64,000 bases of DNA, from contig JAUMIR010000002.1 of assembly GCA_030847615.1 (NCBI GenBank), positions 201,855,809 to 201,919,808 of the forward strand. Reading direction: 5' to 3'. Below the pieces are notes generated by a model that worked only from the letters and a program-made list of their open reading frames with translations, ran no database searches and was not told where the DNA came from. The DNA comes from Gambelia wislizenii (taxonomy: Eukaryota > Chordata > Lepidosauria > Squamata > Crotaphytidae). Both the position numbers and the translations under genes were made by a program. Positions 1-14,542 of the stretch are shown here, piece after piece. Numbering within the stretch: the stretch's first letter is position 1; each line of letters starts with the position of its first letter.

Positions 1-1183
1 ATGAAAGATGGTAGACTGCTACTCCAGTGAAATCTCACTTTGGACTGGAAGCTCAAAATACGTATGCTGCCTTCCTGTCTACATCTTCAACAAGCAGTCT
101 ATATTAATGATCCCCATTAAGTGCACATCACTGACTTGCTTCTAATAAACATTTTAAAATGTTAAAGATAATGACATGGTTTTGACTGATATTATCTAGA
201 GCAATTAAGTAGAGATGTGTGATTTCAGTACACCAAACACTGCAATAGCCAAACGGGAACCACACAGAGCACTGGCAGATCCTAAGCGATCTCTTTATTC
301 AAATCCACCAGCACATCATTAAAAACAGAATGCATCTTGAAATCCAAGACATCATCTACATCACTGAAAAATGGAATGCTAATGGCCTGATGTATGGAAG
401 AATTGCCAGCATGAGGAATGGCGGTGACTCATACTGAATGCAAGTGATAATCCACCTACATTTCACAGTCATGGATGGCAATATCCACAAAACTTGTTTT
501 TGCTGCTCTTGACCCCTCAAGACTTCCTGGACCTGCCCTTTTATTGGCACAAAAAAAGGAAGCCTCCTGGACTTTCAATTCATCGTTTAAATAGGTTGCA
601 GGGCTCCCCATACAATTTAACATTTCAAAACCAAAAGTGGACTTCTGGTTATTTATGGGTTAGGTAGGTTGGTGGATGTTTTTTGGCAGGCTATACATAC
701 CCTGGAAGATCTTAGGGCAGAAAAATTTGGCCCTCAGACATGCCACAGCTGCCCACTGCTGGGCTAGTGCCTGAACCCAGAGATCACCTAACAGGTTTTG
801 AAGCAATATTTCTATATGAAAAGCATCACAGCTCAGAAGTTCCTCTCCAACATAAAGGATTTTCACTAATGTGCTTGCTTGCTTCATGTATTCTAAAACT
901 ATAGGAAAGCTGGGGGGGTGGGGTGGGGTTGATTGGCTTTACTGCACTGCCCAAATTACAGCCAGAACATAGTTTTGCAGACAGAGCTGCTTTCATCCCT
1001 TTCCAATACAACAGAGTTGGCAAGAAGAAATGATGCACTGCAATTTTATTCTGAAAAATCAATTGGTGAGGCCATGCCTTTTGGCATATTACTTGATACA
1101 GTTCACCACGAGGAAATGAGGCAACTGAGCAGGTAACCTCAGCCAGGCAAGGCATTGCTCAGAAGACGGGTTTCACATGCCTT
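1..1183 (-). other. ASPSCR1 3' UTR and downstream flank
   Basis: Follows the stop codon on the minus strand. No repeat or coding exon was recognised. The neighbour in mammals, CENPX, would be convergent here; I see none of its exons, so its 3' end probably lies further left. Confidence 0.6.
1045..1050 (-). terminator. Candidate polyadenylation signal AATAAA
   Basis: AATAAA on the minus strand, 134 bases after the stop codon. Other AATAAA hexamers lie at 540-545 and 294-299. The sequence alone does not show which is used. Confidence 0.3.
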
Positions 1184-1197
1184 TCACCTCTTCCCAC
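1184..1197 (-). CDS. ASPSCR1: ASPSCR1 last coding micro-segment (GGKR, stop)
   Basis: After a long pyrimidine-rich tract ending GTATTTCAG, two bases complete Gly, then Gly-Lys-Arg and TGA (1186-1184). This gives [11 protein letters not shown] as the C-terminus, close to the basic end known in mammals. Only 14 coding bases, placed by phase and by the family's C-terminus. Confidence 0.85.
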
Positions 1198-4100
1198 CTG
1201 AAATACAAACAGAAAATAACAATCACAGCTTCTGTGATCATATTTGCTACAGTTGAGCTGTACTTCCAAGGAGCTTCTCCAACAGAATGTACTCTCAAAC
1301 TGAAATTCAGATCTTATAGGTGAAATGTTGTAGAATATTACAGAGTAAAAGACTCTAGAAAGCACCCATGTTCCAAAAGAGGAGACCATTGTAAGTACTA
1401 CTCCAGAGATGGATAGTCAGAAAGGAATAAAAGTATGATACAATGGAAAACAAAAAGCCAGTGGCAAATCTTTTCTAGGAAAGTTCCTTCCCAGCCCTAA
1501 GTCTTTATATTCAGATATTGTATGCAAGCAACACCTACTCAGACGGAGGAGAACATTAACCCTGTAGTAGGAGTATTCCCTGCCCACCATCTTTTCTTGA
1601 CAGTTTCCTTGCAGAAAGGAATTCAAAAAGCATCTCCAGAACCTTTCAGAAAAATAATTCTTCCTTGATCCCAACAGGTCATACATTAACCTACATTGTC
1701 CCTGTGCAGAAATGTGCTTGAGCCATAAACCTATGTGCAGAGTGTCAAACTGCCACACAAAATCCTTCCTTCCTGGGAAAGGCACTGGTTAATAGTAAGA
1801 GGGTACCTGGTAGCTTTAGCCACTTTGGCACTTTTCCAGATGGGGGCCTCCTTGCTTGTGGCTGGAGAACTTCAGGAGCTGTTGCTGTCTCTGAGTGTCC
1901 TGGTACTACACTCTCACCAGTTTCATTTGGCTCAGGTGGGGAATGAGGTACAGGTTGTGAACCTGATGGAGCAGTAAGAGCTACCGATTTAGACAAGCAC
2001 CTGGGAGAAAAGATAAACATGCAGATGTTTTTGTTGGTTTATCTCCATATGTTAGGATGGTACACTCCACTGCTTTATATTTCAAACTAAAGATCTATGG
2101 GTTTTCTGTCAACAAAATGCTTTTCTGTCCCTGTGAAGAGAAAAGAAAATAATCAAAATAAAATATTAGATAAAAAAGATGGGTAGTAGAGAGCAAATAA
2201 AAGAGAGATTACAAGGTTTAAAGATATCCTGGTTTTAATTGTATACAACTAGAACAGTGGGCAATGAAATGGATATGGGTAAATAAGGAATGTCAAGAAT
2301 ATACTAGATTTGAAGAGATGATTATACAAAGAGAAAATAAGGAACAGAATAAAATAATAAAGGGTACAATAAGTGAATTATATAAATTACTGTTGAAAAC
2401 TGAAGAACAAAATGATTACTTTAAGGTAATATGGTATTATGATTTAATGCAACCAATAAATAATCAGAGTTGGGGGGAAATTTGGGACTTAGGCATCTTA
2501 AAAAATATGTCTGTAAGGATAAAAGGAAATTATTATAAATTGGTATGGAGATGGTACCTGACACCAGTAACATTAAGTCAAATAGATCAAAATTATTCAA
2601 TGTTATGTTGGAGCGGATGTCAAGAAAAAGGCGCTTATGTCCACATGTGGTGCAGTTGTAAATATGTAGGGAAATTTTGGCAAATGGTATTTAAAGAAAT
2701 AAGAGAGATAACAGGACAAGATTTAGAAATGTGTCCATATATTGCATTATTATCAATTTATGACAAGGTTAATTGTACCCAAGTTATTAAGGATTTGATT
2801 ACAAATTTACTAACAGCAGCAAGATTAATGATACCCAGAAACCAGAAGATTCAAGGAGATGATCAAATAGAGGAATGGCATAGAGAAGTTTGGAATATTG
2901 TTATTAACGATAAATTAACATGCAGACTGAAAGTTTAAAAAGGATTATGGAAAAGTTGTAATTTTGATGAAATATGGAAGCCATTTGTAGAATATATTTT
3001 TTAAGAAAAAAAGGGCATATACCTCCAAGAGAATTATTGCAATTTTGGAAAATGGAATAAATAAACAGTATAGATGGTCCTGGGAGTGGGGAGCACTTTG
3101 TAGGGGGGTGGAGAGTAATTAAATTTATATCAATAAAAATTAAGGTGAAAATTATGTATCATTTAATATAAATGAAAGATTGGATTATGTATGTTGTATG
3201 TTTTTAAGTTTAAAATAAAAAATTAAAAAATCTTGGGGGGAAAAAGAGACTAGACAGTGTGGGCAGCCCTCCTCATTCAGTTGGGATTTACAAAGCTCCC
3301 AGTGCAAGTAAGGTTTGTCAACTGCCAGCAGACACTTCACTGGGCAAGGCAGTCATTCCCTCCATATCTTCAAAAAGAATTACAATGTCTGCTTACCTGG
3401 CTACTAAAATGTCAGCTTGAGAAGGGGGCACTGCAGATTCCAGCAGGTCCAACCTCAGATAGTAATCTATAAACCACACAGAGTTTATGTTTGATAAATA
3501 AATACTCCTCCTCATAAGATACCTGTAACAAAGTGCTTCAAAGCAATGAAGCCCCCAAAGACACCTCTGTTCTTTTTATGAAACCAATGACTCTTCAAGC
3601 AAGACTAATCCCTTACAGACCTCTTCTCCAAACCTTTGAAAGAGTTATCTATAATTCTGATACTATATGTTTTAAATCAGTTTGTCCACTCTCTGTACTG
3701 GTTGACTGAAGATTATAACACTAACAAAAACAGAACTGCCAGACGAACAGAGATGGTGTCTCACCCTAAATGTATACATTGTTCTTATCCTTCAGCTCTT
3801 GAGGATTTTATACCATTGGCTATTTCCTAATAAACTGTACCATTCAGTGAGACTGCTAGATGTTATCTTCAATGTGCAGCACAATTCTACTCTGATCTCC
3901 CCTGTAGACAAATCTGCTTAAAGCCTCAGCTATGGTGGTCAGTCTGGCTGTTATGGTTATCTGTTCAGATAACCATAACAGTATGTATCACACAAACACT
4001 TGTCCTCAGATTGGCGGTGAACTATGGCTGAAAGCAACTGTGAAGTATTTACATATGCTTTATTCATGTCTGTTATAGACCTGAAGTTCTGTTTGGTCTC

Positions 4101-7100
4101 AAAGAACTAGATATCAACAGTTAGGGCAGCATTAAAAAAAATCCCTCAATTTTAAATAAAAAAGCATGGTGCAAAAGCTTGTGTATTCTTACACCAAATG
4201 TACTTGATCCACTTAAAAACATACAATTTTACAACAGTAAGATTCTTACTTATATTAGCTAACTCCAGGCATAGCTCCACTGGCTGCTAATCTGTTTCCA
4301 AGCACAATTCAAAGTGCTGGTTTTGACCTATAAAGCCCTATACGGCTCACACCCAGGCTATTTGAAGGATCGTATCTTCTTATATGAGCCTGCCTGAGCT
4401 TTAAGATGTGCAAGGGAGGCATTTCTCTCTATCCCACCTACTTCACAGGCATGGCTGGTAGAAACATGGGAGAAGGCTGCTCCCACACTTTGGAACTCCC
4501 TCCCTAGGGACGGTATGAAGGTTCCTTCTTTATTTTCCTTTCGGTTGCAGGTTAAGACTGGGCTTTTCCAGAAACCCTTTGGAAACTGATTTAACCACAA
4601 AAAAAGAGGGTTTTATGGTGGTGTACTATTTTTAATAACTTAAAAGTAAGATTTTAATTGTTTTTAATTCTGTTGATATTTAATAATGTTTTAATTTTAA
4701 TCTTAATTTTTTTACATTTTTACTACAGGTCACCCCCCCCCATATCTGCAGAATCAATATCTGCAGTTTCAGTTATCCAAGGGACACAAAACAGGGGACA
4801 CATACCATAGAGTTGCACTGGAAAATGCCTAGAGGTATCCTCTCTAGAAATTACTAGGTTCTCCAATGCAACTCTGATATGTTTGTTTAGGAAGTCCTTT
4901 ATTTTAATAGGGTTTGCTATTGGAAACGTTGGAATACTTTTGTTGTTGTTATGGTTGTCGACCCCAGCTTTTAACTGCAGATATCAATGGGCAGAATTTA
5001 TATTTCTGTTTATTTCATATTAAACTACAGCATCTATATTCCTTAAAGTCATTTCTATGTTGCGTTGACTTCTAAACTGGTTGTATATCAAGTCGAAAGG
5101 TTTTGTGGTTTAATCTAAAATCTCTGAGCCAGTCCACTGATTTATTCCTAACATACTAATAATCTAGGGCCAACTGCCTTAAACACTGGGATTGACACCA
5201 AGGACATTGCTCCTTTCGATGCTTGTACAGCAGCTATGCAAACCCTTTTGGAAAGGAACCAGAGAAGTCAGCCACTCACCATTCTGCTTCTCAGATCCAA
5301 AGTATACAACAGCAGCAGGAAAGAGGTTAGCCTGCAATAAGAAAAGTCTCAGGGTTAGAAGGAAAGACAGGAAAAGTTGGAAACTCCTGTTCCCTAGTCA
5401 GCTGGGGAGCATATAAGCACTGAAGAGAGCAACCCTCTTTTATCCCACATGTAAAGTAGGACGCTTTTGCTTGTCAACAATTTGCTGCTCAGGAATAACA
5501 AGTCAAGCCTCCATACTGGTAACAAAGCCCCTTTTGATAATAGACAATCGGTGTAAACAAACAGCTCTTCAAGCTCCACCCCACATTTTCAAGCTAGAGT
5601 TAAAGAAGTCAAAATGTGTTAGGCCACTGACATGTAGAAAATAGTCCTTTCCACCCCCTTTTTGGTTGCAATAAGAATTACAACTTTATGAAAGGATGCT
5701 GCATCTGTTTTTCTCCTTCTCACACCCCATTCCCTTCCTCTGTATGTCTTGTTTTTTACACTGTAACCTAAAGGCACCAGACCCCCGCTGATCTTGGGAG
5801 CTAAGCAGGTCAGCTCTGGTTAGTACTTGGATGAGAGACTGCCAGAGAACAGCAGATGCTGTAGGCTATATTTCAGAGGAAGGAACTGGCGATACCACCT
5901 CTGAGTATTCCTTTGCCCAAGAAAACCCTATGAAATTCATGGAGTCACCATAAGCTGACAGGTGATTTGAAGGCACATGCACAAAGAAATCTGAGGGCAG
6001 GGACTGCCTTACTCTTAAATATTTGTTAACAGGTCTAGGAGACTTTTCTTGATTAAAGAGTGGAGTACAGATGCTTTAAATAAATCAGTAAATGATGGAT
6101 TATCACAGAGAAAGGCACAGTAAAGCAGATGAGAGTGTCAACATTTGCTGTATTGCTACAGCCAACCATTGTTGGCACTCCTACATAGGGCTATTAGAAC
6201 TTACTAGTCCATCAGATCCTCAGTGATGATATAAAAACATTTTGTTTTTAGATCTGTCTTCTGTAGCCCTTTTGATCAGCAAGCTCTCCCACTAATCACT
6301 TTTCTAATCACAATAAAGAAAATGTCTAAATGCAATGAACAACCAGAAATGGTCATAGTAACCAACCAGATAGGAAGAGATCCTGGACCTATTCCTAGCA
6401 TCTGGTATGAAACTATCAAATGCAATACATATGTAAATGAGAAGCTACCCAGAAAGTCCAACACAGTAACATTTGACTTCAACAGAAACTTCTCAGAAAA
6501 ACAGTGATCAGCTAACAAGGATTGATTCAATTAATTTCTCTGCTCGATGCTGAAAATGCTCATGGTGGCTAACAGCATGTTATTCAGTGCAATTGCAACT
6601 AATTATACAAACATTAATACACTAAAATATATAACAATATATAAAAATAAGGAAAACTGAAAAATAGAGGTGAAAGAGCAAATTTGTCCTGGACAGCTGG
6701 AGATTAAAACCACAGTCATTACCACCTTAGCTAGAATGTACTGTATACCTTAGACTAGGAAAGGCACCAACAAGCCCAAGGAGATGCCAGAGTCCAAGAA
6801 AGGCAAGGAAGCCTATTAAAAAAAAAACATTAAAAAAACTTGCCCAAATGCAAACAAAAAGGAATACAAACCCTTGCAAAACAAACACGAGATGATAAGG
6901 GAAACACATGTGTCCTCTATAAATGACTATATGGCTGAAAGCATAAAAATACTTCAACATATGTCAAAAGCAAGAAACCAGACAGGGAGGGTAGGGTGTT
7001 GAACCAAGAGATGAGAAAGGGAGTGGGAGAGCTAGACATGATGAAATCCTAGGACTAATTGACAAATTTAAAATGTTACTTTCTGGGACGGGTTGGAATA

Positions 7101-10100
7101 TATCTGAGAGGTCTCAACAAACACAAGTGCCAGTTTGGGGATCTGTCCAGAAGTACAAGAAACTGTTACTGAAATTGGTATTGATATAAGGGTCCTGGAA
7201 AGAAACCAGCACTCTACCTAGTTTTAAAAAGAGGTTGGGAGTGGAGAGAGTAAGATAACTTAAGGTCCTTTTTGGGTAAAACTTGCAGAATAATATTTTG
7301 GGGAAGGAACAGCATGGCTCTTATATAGGGAAGACTTGTTCCATTTGGAGCTCTGAAAGGGTGTCAGCAGTCATATAGATATGGATGACCCAGTAGATAC
7401 TTTACACTCGGTTTCAAAAAGGCTTATGACAAAATCCCTCATCAAGAGCTACTAAATAAAATGTAGCAGTCACTGAATAAGTGGATCCACCCTCTCAGTG
7501 TTCTTAATTTGACTGCAGACTGTCTTGGAAAAGATTTATGTTTCAAAAAAGAATCTTGACATAAATAAAATTTAACTTGTTCATAAATGTACTGAAGATG
7601 GGGTGAGCACCAAATGTGCCAATGATGCAACGTTATTCAGAAAGGTGAAACCCTAAGATCCTACAGAATCTCACCAAACTAAATGGTTGGGCAACAAAAC
7701 GGTGAATGCTGGAATTACTCTGGCTTTTGGATTTCTTTAGCCAACCTAGTTGCAAAATGAGTTTGTGCCCTGAACACCATTGTTAGCACAACAGCCAAAT
7801 TTACTACCAAAGTAGAAATCCAATAACATTTTGCTAAAAAATAAAAATAAATAAAAAATACTACTAGCAGAATGACTCCAGAACAAATTTATGTCAATAT
7901 GGGCAAGCAGAAAGGAATCCACGCTGCAGCAAAACAAAAAACAAAATGTCATCCTTTTCACCATGTAGTTCCACCATCCATAGTCTCAAAGGAGTACCTC
8001 TTCCTTTGGGTCTAAAGCCAGACTGCTGGAACATAAAAGGAAAAGCTACCTTATATTTGTAGGGTAAATACTGCTACTTCTCTTTTTTGGAAGTGACTGC
8101 TGCTAAACAACATCAAGAGACTGGAAGCCATCCAATTACAGTAAATATTTGTACATTAAATGAAAAGAACAAACCTTACTGGCCTATTCTCCACAGACTT
8201 GAAATGTGCAGGTAACAAGTACAGTGACTAAGAGGATGGGCATAGGCACACCAAGTGACTGACTACACTCCGATCCCAGAAAAAGAAGACACCCTCACAC
8301 ACAGACACACAAACCCCAGCACCTAGGTAGTTTCACTTCTTAGATTCTAGCAGTCAGGTCTTTCATGGTGCCACCTTGATATCCTAATAGTGGGGGGAGG
8401 GGTATTAGTGCCTTTAAAATACTTCCTCTCTCAAGCAATGGGATCCAAAGTTGCCAGCTCCATCAGAAGCCAGTCACAAAGCCGGCTCTCCATAAACTTT
8501 TTAATTAAAAAAAGTACCAGACACAGTTAAGAATCCTCAAGAAAACCCTTATGAAAGCTTTGATGTCTCCACTGCCTTCATCTGAAGGGATCCTACTATT
8601 TAGGGAATGGATTAAAAAAAAAGGAGCCTCCCCCCCCCAAACCTCTTCACATACACACTATCCTTTTCACGCTAGCCACAAAGTTGGAAAATGAGGTTTT
8701 TGTAGCATGTTAGTGTTGGAATTTTTTAATAACCTCCCCTCTCTTTTTTCCTCTCCTGCCCAATTATCGTGATGAATAATTAACATTCTGAAGGAGATAA
8801 CTAAGCACAGCATCTCAGAGCTCAAAGCCCTTTAGTTCAAAGCCCTGCCCTTTTCTCTTAGTTCCTCCAGTTGCTGCCACTAAAACTTTCTTGTCAATCA
8901 AGCTCTGGGCACACACATCAAAGCTTCATGTGGGAATGGCCCCAAGGGGTCAGAGAAAATTCATGGCAGGGCCTGTGAGTGAAGCACAAAGAAAGAGGAG
9001 AGACAGAGCAGAGGAACACAGTCCAAGAATGAAGACAGAAACACGGGGCACAAACTCTTCAACACACACACACACCATGTCCTGATAAGAGCTGCATTCC
9101 TATTTTCACTCACAAGTTGACAAATTTCCACCGAGCTCCTCCTCCCCAACCAATTCCCACCACTGGCAAGACATCAGTCCAAAGTAATTTTAATTGGAAG
9201 AGACTTAAAGGAATGAGACAGCAGCTCATGAGCACACAAAATTCAGCCTCCTCCTCACTGCTTACCCCACCCCCTCCACCATTTTCATCCCACCTTTTTG
9301 ATTCCTACAGTCTGGCCAATAAAAACTCCCTGCACAAGAGGATATCCACTGCTCAGCCCTTTTCTTTCAGGCTAGGCACAAGGCATGCTTTCTTTTGTGT
9401 GCCACTTGTCTGCTTTTCTCTCTTTCCTATATACACTTCCCTAAAGTCACAATGATAACACATTATATTAACAGTTAAGGTAAGGTAAAGTAAAGTAAAT
9501 TACTCCTCTAGGCTACCATCAGATACAAAGTCTGTAAAAGGAAAGTTAATAGACTTGTAAGATAGCTTTGGTCTTCAGGGTCAGGATACCTTACCCTGAC
9601 ACAGACTTTGGAACACATTTCCAGTTTAGGAATGTACAGATAAAGCAACCTTCTTCCACTCTTGCTTCCCCCTGCTCTCAATCCACCTTGTCAATGAACT
9701 CTGCAATCTAACATTGCTATGCATAGCATTGTTGGATCACATCATTATATCATTTCCATTCTTATTCCATCAGACAGAATATTAAATGAAAAATGAAATA
9801 CTTGAGGTAATTTCTGATTTCTCCCCTGGCAGCAACTCTTTCCAAGTTGTGAATCACTTGCTGCTGCCTCTCTGCTGTAGATTCCTTTGGCTTTTGAATG
9901 CTTGGCACTGCTCCTTTCCGGGACAATGTATTTAAGATCAAGAATCCTCTAGAACCTTTGAAGATCACATTCTCGTGTAGCTTATATTTTCGATTAATAG
10001 CCTGAAAGTCTCTGAAGCTTATAAAAGATTTTAAACGTTCCAAAATCAAAGCCCAAGTTAGAGAACAAGCAGCACCACAAACCATCCAAAAGCTAGGTTT

Positions 10101-13100
10101 TAGAAATAACAGATGGTACATAATATAGGAACTAGTGTTATTTGACACTTGAGCTGAATCTAGTCCAGCAGAGTGCAGCCGAACCCCATTTGTGAAAAAG
10201 CAGGAACCATCCTTCTACAAATAAAAGTTGAAGTTCCCAAGCTGTGTTTAAACATAAATGTGTATCTGTGAATTCAGTGGCACAGCTGAGGCCTGTTTGA
10301 AACAAGTATTTATCTATCTCCTGCTCTGAAAACTTTGTATATAGGGTGGGATATAAATATTTCAATAAAGAATAGTCTACCTGATTAAGCAGGTAAAGGA
10401 CAGAGAAGCCAGATGTGAAGAGCTGCAAAAATGGAAGGTAAAACTGGTTTGGTCACAGAGGGAAAACGTGATAGATCTCTACTATCACAGCATGACACTT
10501 TTCCTTTATTTATATTTTTTCCCTGAAGACATCGGCATATTAACAACAAAAGAACAATTGCTTTGCTGGATCAGACTGGGGGTCCAACCCATCCAATGCT
10601 CTTTTGTCAAAAGTAGGTGGCCAGATGCCTCTAGAAGCTTACAGACCAAAGCATGGAATCAATCTACATGTTGCAATGTTCTTGTGAGCATTTCTGCAGG
10701 AGACACTGGGGCTTAAGTGACCAGACAGTTCAAGGTGGACTAAGGTTGAGGATTTGAACACAGATTGCCCCTCTGTGCCTGTGTCCTTGAAAAGCTCAAA
10801 AAGATCTCAGCACCAACTGTTGGAAAGTGATTGTACATCATGCCCTGAAGTGATGAGACATCAGAGGCAGAGTGTGCTGCAAGGGGACTCAAACAAGACT
10901 GCCTGGAAAGATTATGCTACCTACCATGCTTTTCTCATCACCATACTATGTTGATGACTTGCATTCATCCCCCTTTCTCTAACTAAATGCACAAGTTGTC
11001 ACATTGTCTGCAAAGTAGGAAGCAAGGCTACACTGGGATTCTCTGACACAGAAATACAAGACAGGGGAAGCATTAATGACTACTGTCCAGAACACATAGT
11101 CTTTTCCCTGAGATCTGATGCAGTGGTTAAAGGGAAAGGATGCCATGAGGTAAGACTAACTGAGCTATCCTGCAGCTGCATGGTGGGTACTTACCTATCA
11201 TTCTGGAAATTGGATCAGTATCTCCAATTTTAATCCAGGGGAAAAGAAAACTGGTTCCCAAACAGCAACATCTGGAAAATACTACTCCAATAGTATAACT
11301 CTATGTATGGTCATCAGAAGTAAGCCCCACTGAGTTAAATACGACTGCTAGTAAGTACAGGTAGGACTAACACATTATAGGCTGAGAAACAAAGAAGGCA
11401 AACAATGCTTAACGTTTAAGATGAGCAGCAGGCTCATAAGATACAAAATTATGTCAGGTCTCAAATTTTAAAGATTTTTTTAAAGTCTGAAAATAAACTT
11501 AAAGATTTTTTAAAAGTCCCTAATAACAATGGCACAGGGCACCAGTGCTAGCCTTGCCAGCTGCCTGTTTCTGCCATGCAAAGGAACCCCACCGCCTCAA
11601 AGGCATCCACAGTGGGTTGAGTCCATGGAGTTTACTTTCTCTGTGTGTTAAATATGGTTTGGGGGCCCTCAAGATATTTGTGTTTTTTCCACTTTTATTG
11701 AGGTCCTGCACCCCTAACCCCAGTGAATGTGGAGGGCCGACTGTAGATATATGGGTGGCATCATTTTTTTTACTAGGAAGTGGCAGCATTTTGAGTCTCT
11801 TCTGTTTCTGAAGGCTTTGAGCGGCTGGCCACTTTGAGAAACAAATATGGTAACCAAAAGCAAAAGAGGAAAGAGCTCCTGTGTCTTTTAACAGTTGTGC
11901 TGAAGAGAGAATTTCGTAGGGTGCAACTTGCCAGGTCATGCAAGGTATCCGTACTGAAATTCCCTTTTTGAGAAACTTTAAAGGTACAGGAGCCCTGTCT
12001 TTGCATTTGGTCATTCTACCCATTTGGTTGTAGTTTTTTAAAGTTGTTATCCATCACAAACTTTCAGGAACACGAGAAGCTCAAAGAGCAACCAATCAAA
12101 AAGAGCCCTCTGACTATGGATTACATATAGCAATAGCACTTCTATTTCTATACTGCTTATCAGTGCCAAAGCACTCCTTAAGTGGTTTACAATATTTTTC
12201 ACCTAATTGCCCCCAACAAGTTAGGTACTCATTTTACAGACCTACAGAAGGATGGAAGGCTAAGCAACCTTGGAGCCCTCTGGGATCAAACTCATAACCT
12301 TGTGGCTTGCAGTACTGGCATTTAACCACTGCACCACCAGGACTCCATACTTTGCCTCTTGTCACTTTACCACTTTGTGAATCATCTTGAGTTTAAGAAC
12401 AGAAAGGAAAAAAATGTTCAGAATTAATCTTTGAAAGCTCTGTGCTTCCCACACTTGTTCCAGAGTATGTAACAAGAACACGAATACTGTGCCATTGTTC
12501 AAGCCCTCTGAATGATCCATGCAATTCATATAGTATTTAATATATAATGCTACCACAGCTGACCTGAGACTTGCTTCTGACACATCAAGGTATGCTCTGA
12601 GCCAGCTGCTGGTGACCTCTGGCTCATGTCATGCAAGAACCAGCTGGTGGAGGCTTATCCTATGGCATCTGAAGTCACAGTTGTAGGTTGAGATAAGTCA
12701 CAACTGTGGTTATGGAAAGTTAAAAGCTCATGCCAGCTAGATAGGTTTTGTATTCTGTCTACGGAAGACTTAGGTTACAACAATCTCCCTAACCACCACT
12801 CCGCAATAAATGGTGGTGATTAGTTGAAGCAAATGGTGGTGAAAGTTTCACCTAACTTCCAAGCACACTCCTAACATCTGTGCACACTTCTGCCACAAAA
12901 GGATGCTCTGAAAGCTTGCAACTGGCAGCAGTATTAGCTTGACGCATTTGTTCAGAGGCCTTGAGAGGCTGCTGTCTTTTGCAAGGGCAGGCAGAAGGGG
13001 GGACTTGCAGCTGCCAAAAGGGGAAGCATTCTTTCCGTTACATGAGCTGAAATGATTAGAGTGCCACAGCTCCCCTGTTAGTTTGATGTTTAAAGATTAA

Positions 13101-14503
13101 TAAATAAATGAATGCTTCAAAGGGGACATGCACATGAATGTAGAAATCCAAGCCACTACCATGAAATACCACACAGCCACACACCCCATCCCCAACCTGC
13201 TGGTGCCCCTTCACCAAACACGGAAACCAGCACTTGGAAAATTTAATCGGGAAGCTAGTGGATCAAAAGCTTCTCTGACAAGAGGCAAAGACCATCTCCG
13301 GAACGGATATAAACAGGACAGCCACGGTCAAAGGGACATTGCCTAAATGGCCTTGTCTCATTTAATACACAAGAACAAAGCTTCCCAAGCTGAGGAGGCT
13401 CTGATCAAACACAGAGGGAGCCTGAGGCAGCTGGAAGAGAGACACTTAAAAGTCTGCTACCTTTATCAGATAGTCTGAAAGTGGAACGGTTTGTTCATAA
13501 ACCAAAATCAGACAAGTTTTGACTACTGAGTAGTAACAGTATTGGTACTGAAAGTGACTGGCATGGTCTGGATTTCCTGGATCATTTTGAGCCATGGGCC
13601 CATTTCCTCACCCCAACTTCAGGATGTTGCTGCCAATATTACATTGTACGGACACCAGAAATTAGCACATTAGGATTAGTGATCCTAATTCTCTGTGCTA
13701 AGAGCATTTCAGGGAGACAAGAAAGAGGTGAAAAACTTACCAACTGCAGACATGTAGCAATCACCTTGACTAAAGAATCTGCCATTTTCCTCTGGCATTA
13801 CCAATAGAGCAGCAGCCTTCATTTTATGAAGTCTTTGCCAGCCTGAAGTCACAATCAGCTCTGCTTACAGCAAAGATGTCAGAGCCCAAAATAGCTCCAA
13901 AAAATATGAAGGAGCCCAGAATGCTGGGAAAAGATGCCCAGTGCTGTTGGATTTTTCATCCTTGGTGACAAGGCTGGGGGAAGCTTTTGGTAACACTCAG
14001 AGAATATTAAGATACAATGTGGTGGTGGGGGGGGTGCAGTTAAAGGGAAGCATGTGGGGCCTCTTTAGTTCCTTTGAAGATAGGACCACAGCTGTCTGTC
14101 TTTTCCAGACTCTGGGGTCCTTACCTCACCTACTGCTTCCACACACGAATTTCAGAGTTCTGTCAACTGGCCATCTCAAAATCCCTGGACTGAGTCATGC
14201 CAGTGTGTGTTCTTGAGGTGGAGGTGGGAGGAGAGGGAGAAAAGCATCTCTCTCAAAAGGGCCAATGAGCTTAGAAAAAACATAAACAGCTGGAGCTGCA
14301 GGGACCCCTTGGCTGGAGTGCTGCAGCAGAGAAGCCTGCAGTTGATCAGTTCTGCCCTCGAGAACACTTTAAAATAATTCATGGGACACGGGAGAGTGCT
14401 GCCAGCACAAACAGCAATAACAAAATATCAAAGCAATGCCTTGAAGTCTTTATGGGTTCCAAAAACCTCATGTTGCTGCCAGTCTGCACATTTGCCCTCC
14501 TGT

Positions 14504-14542
<39 letters not shown>

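Larger units (their letters stand above)
3467..5279 (-). other. ASPSCR1 intron i-j
   Basis: 1.8 kb. Holds an L2-like LINE fragment and a Tigger-type MITE, described separately; nothing else recognised. Confidence 0.75.

Noticed and set aside
1..1183. CENPX exons downstream of ASPSCR1
   Set aside because: Expected from mammalian gene order, but none of its coding blocks could be read here.
5764..5880. 5S rRNA gene
   Set aside because: The 5S similarity is diverged and fused to a LINE-type SINE tail, so it is a SINE3-type retroposon.
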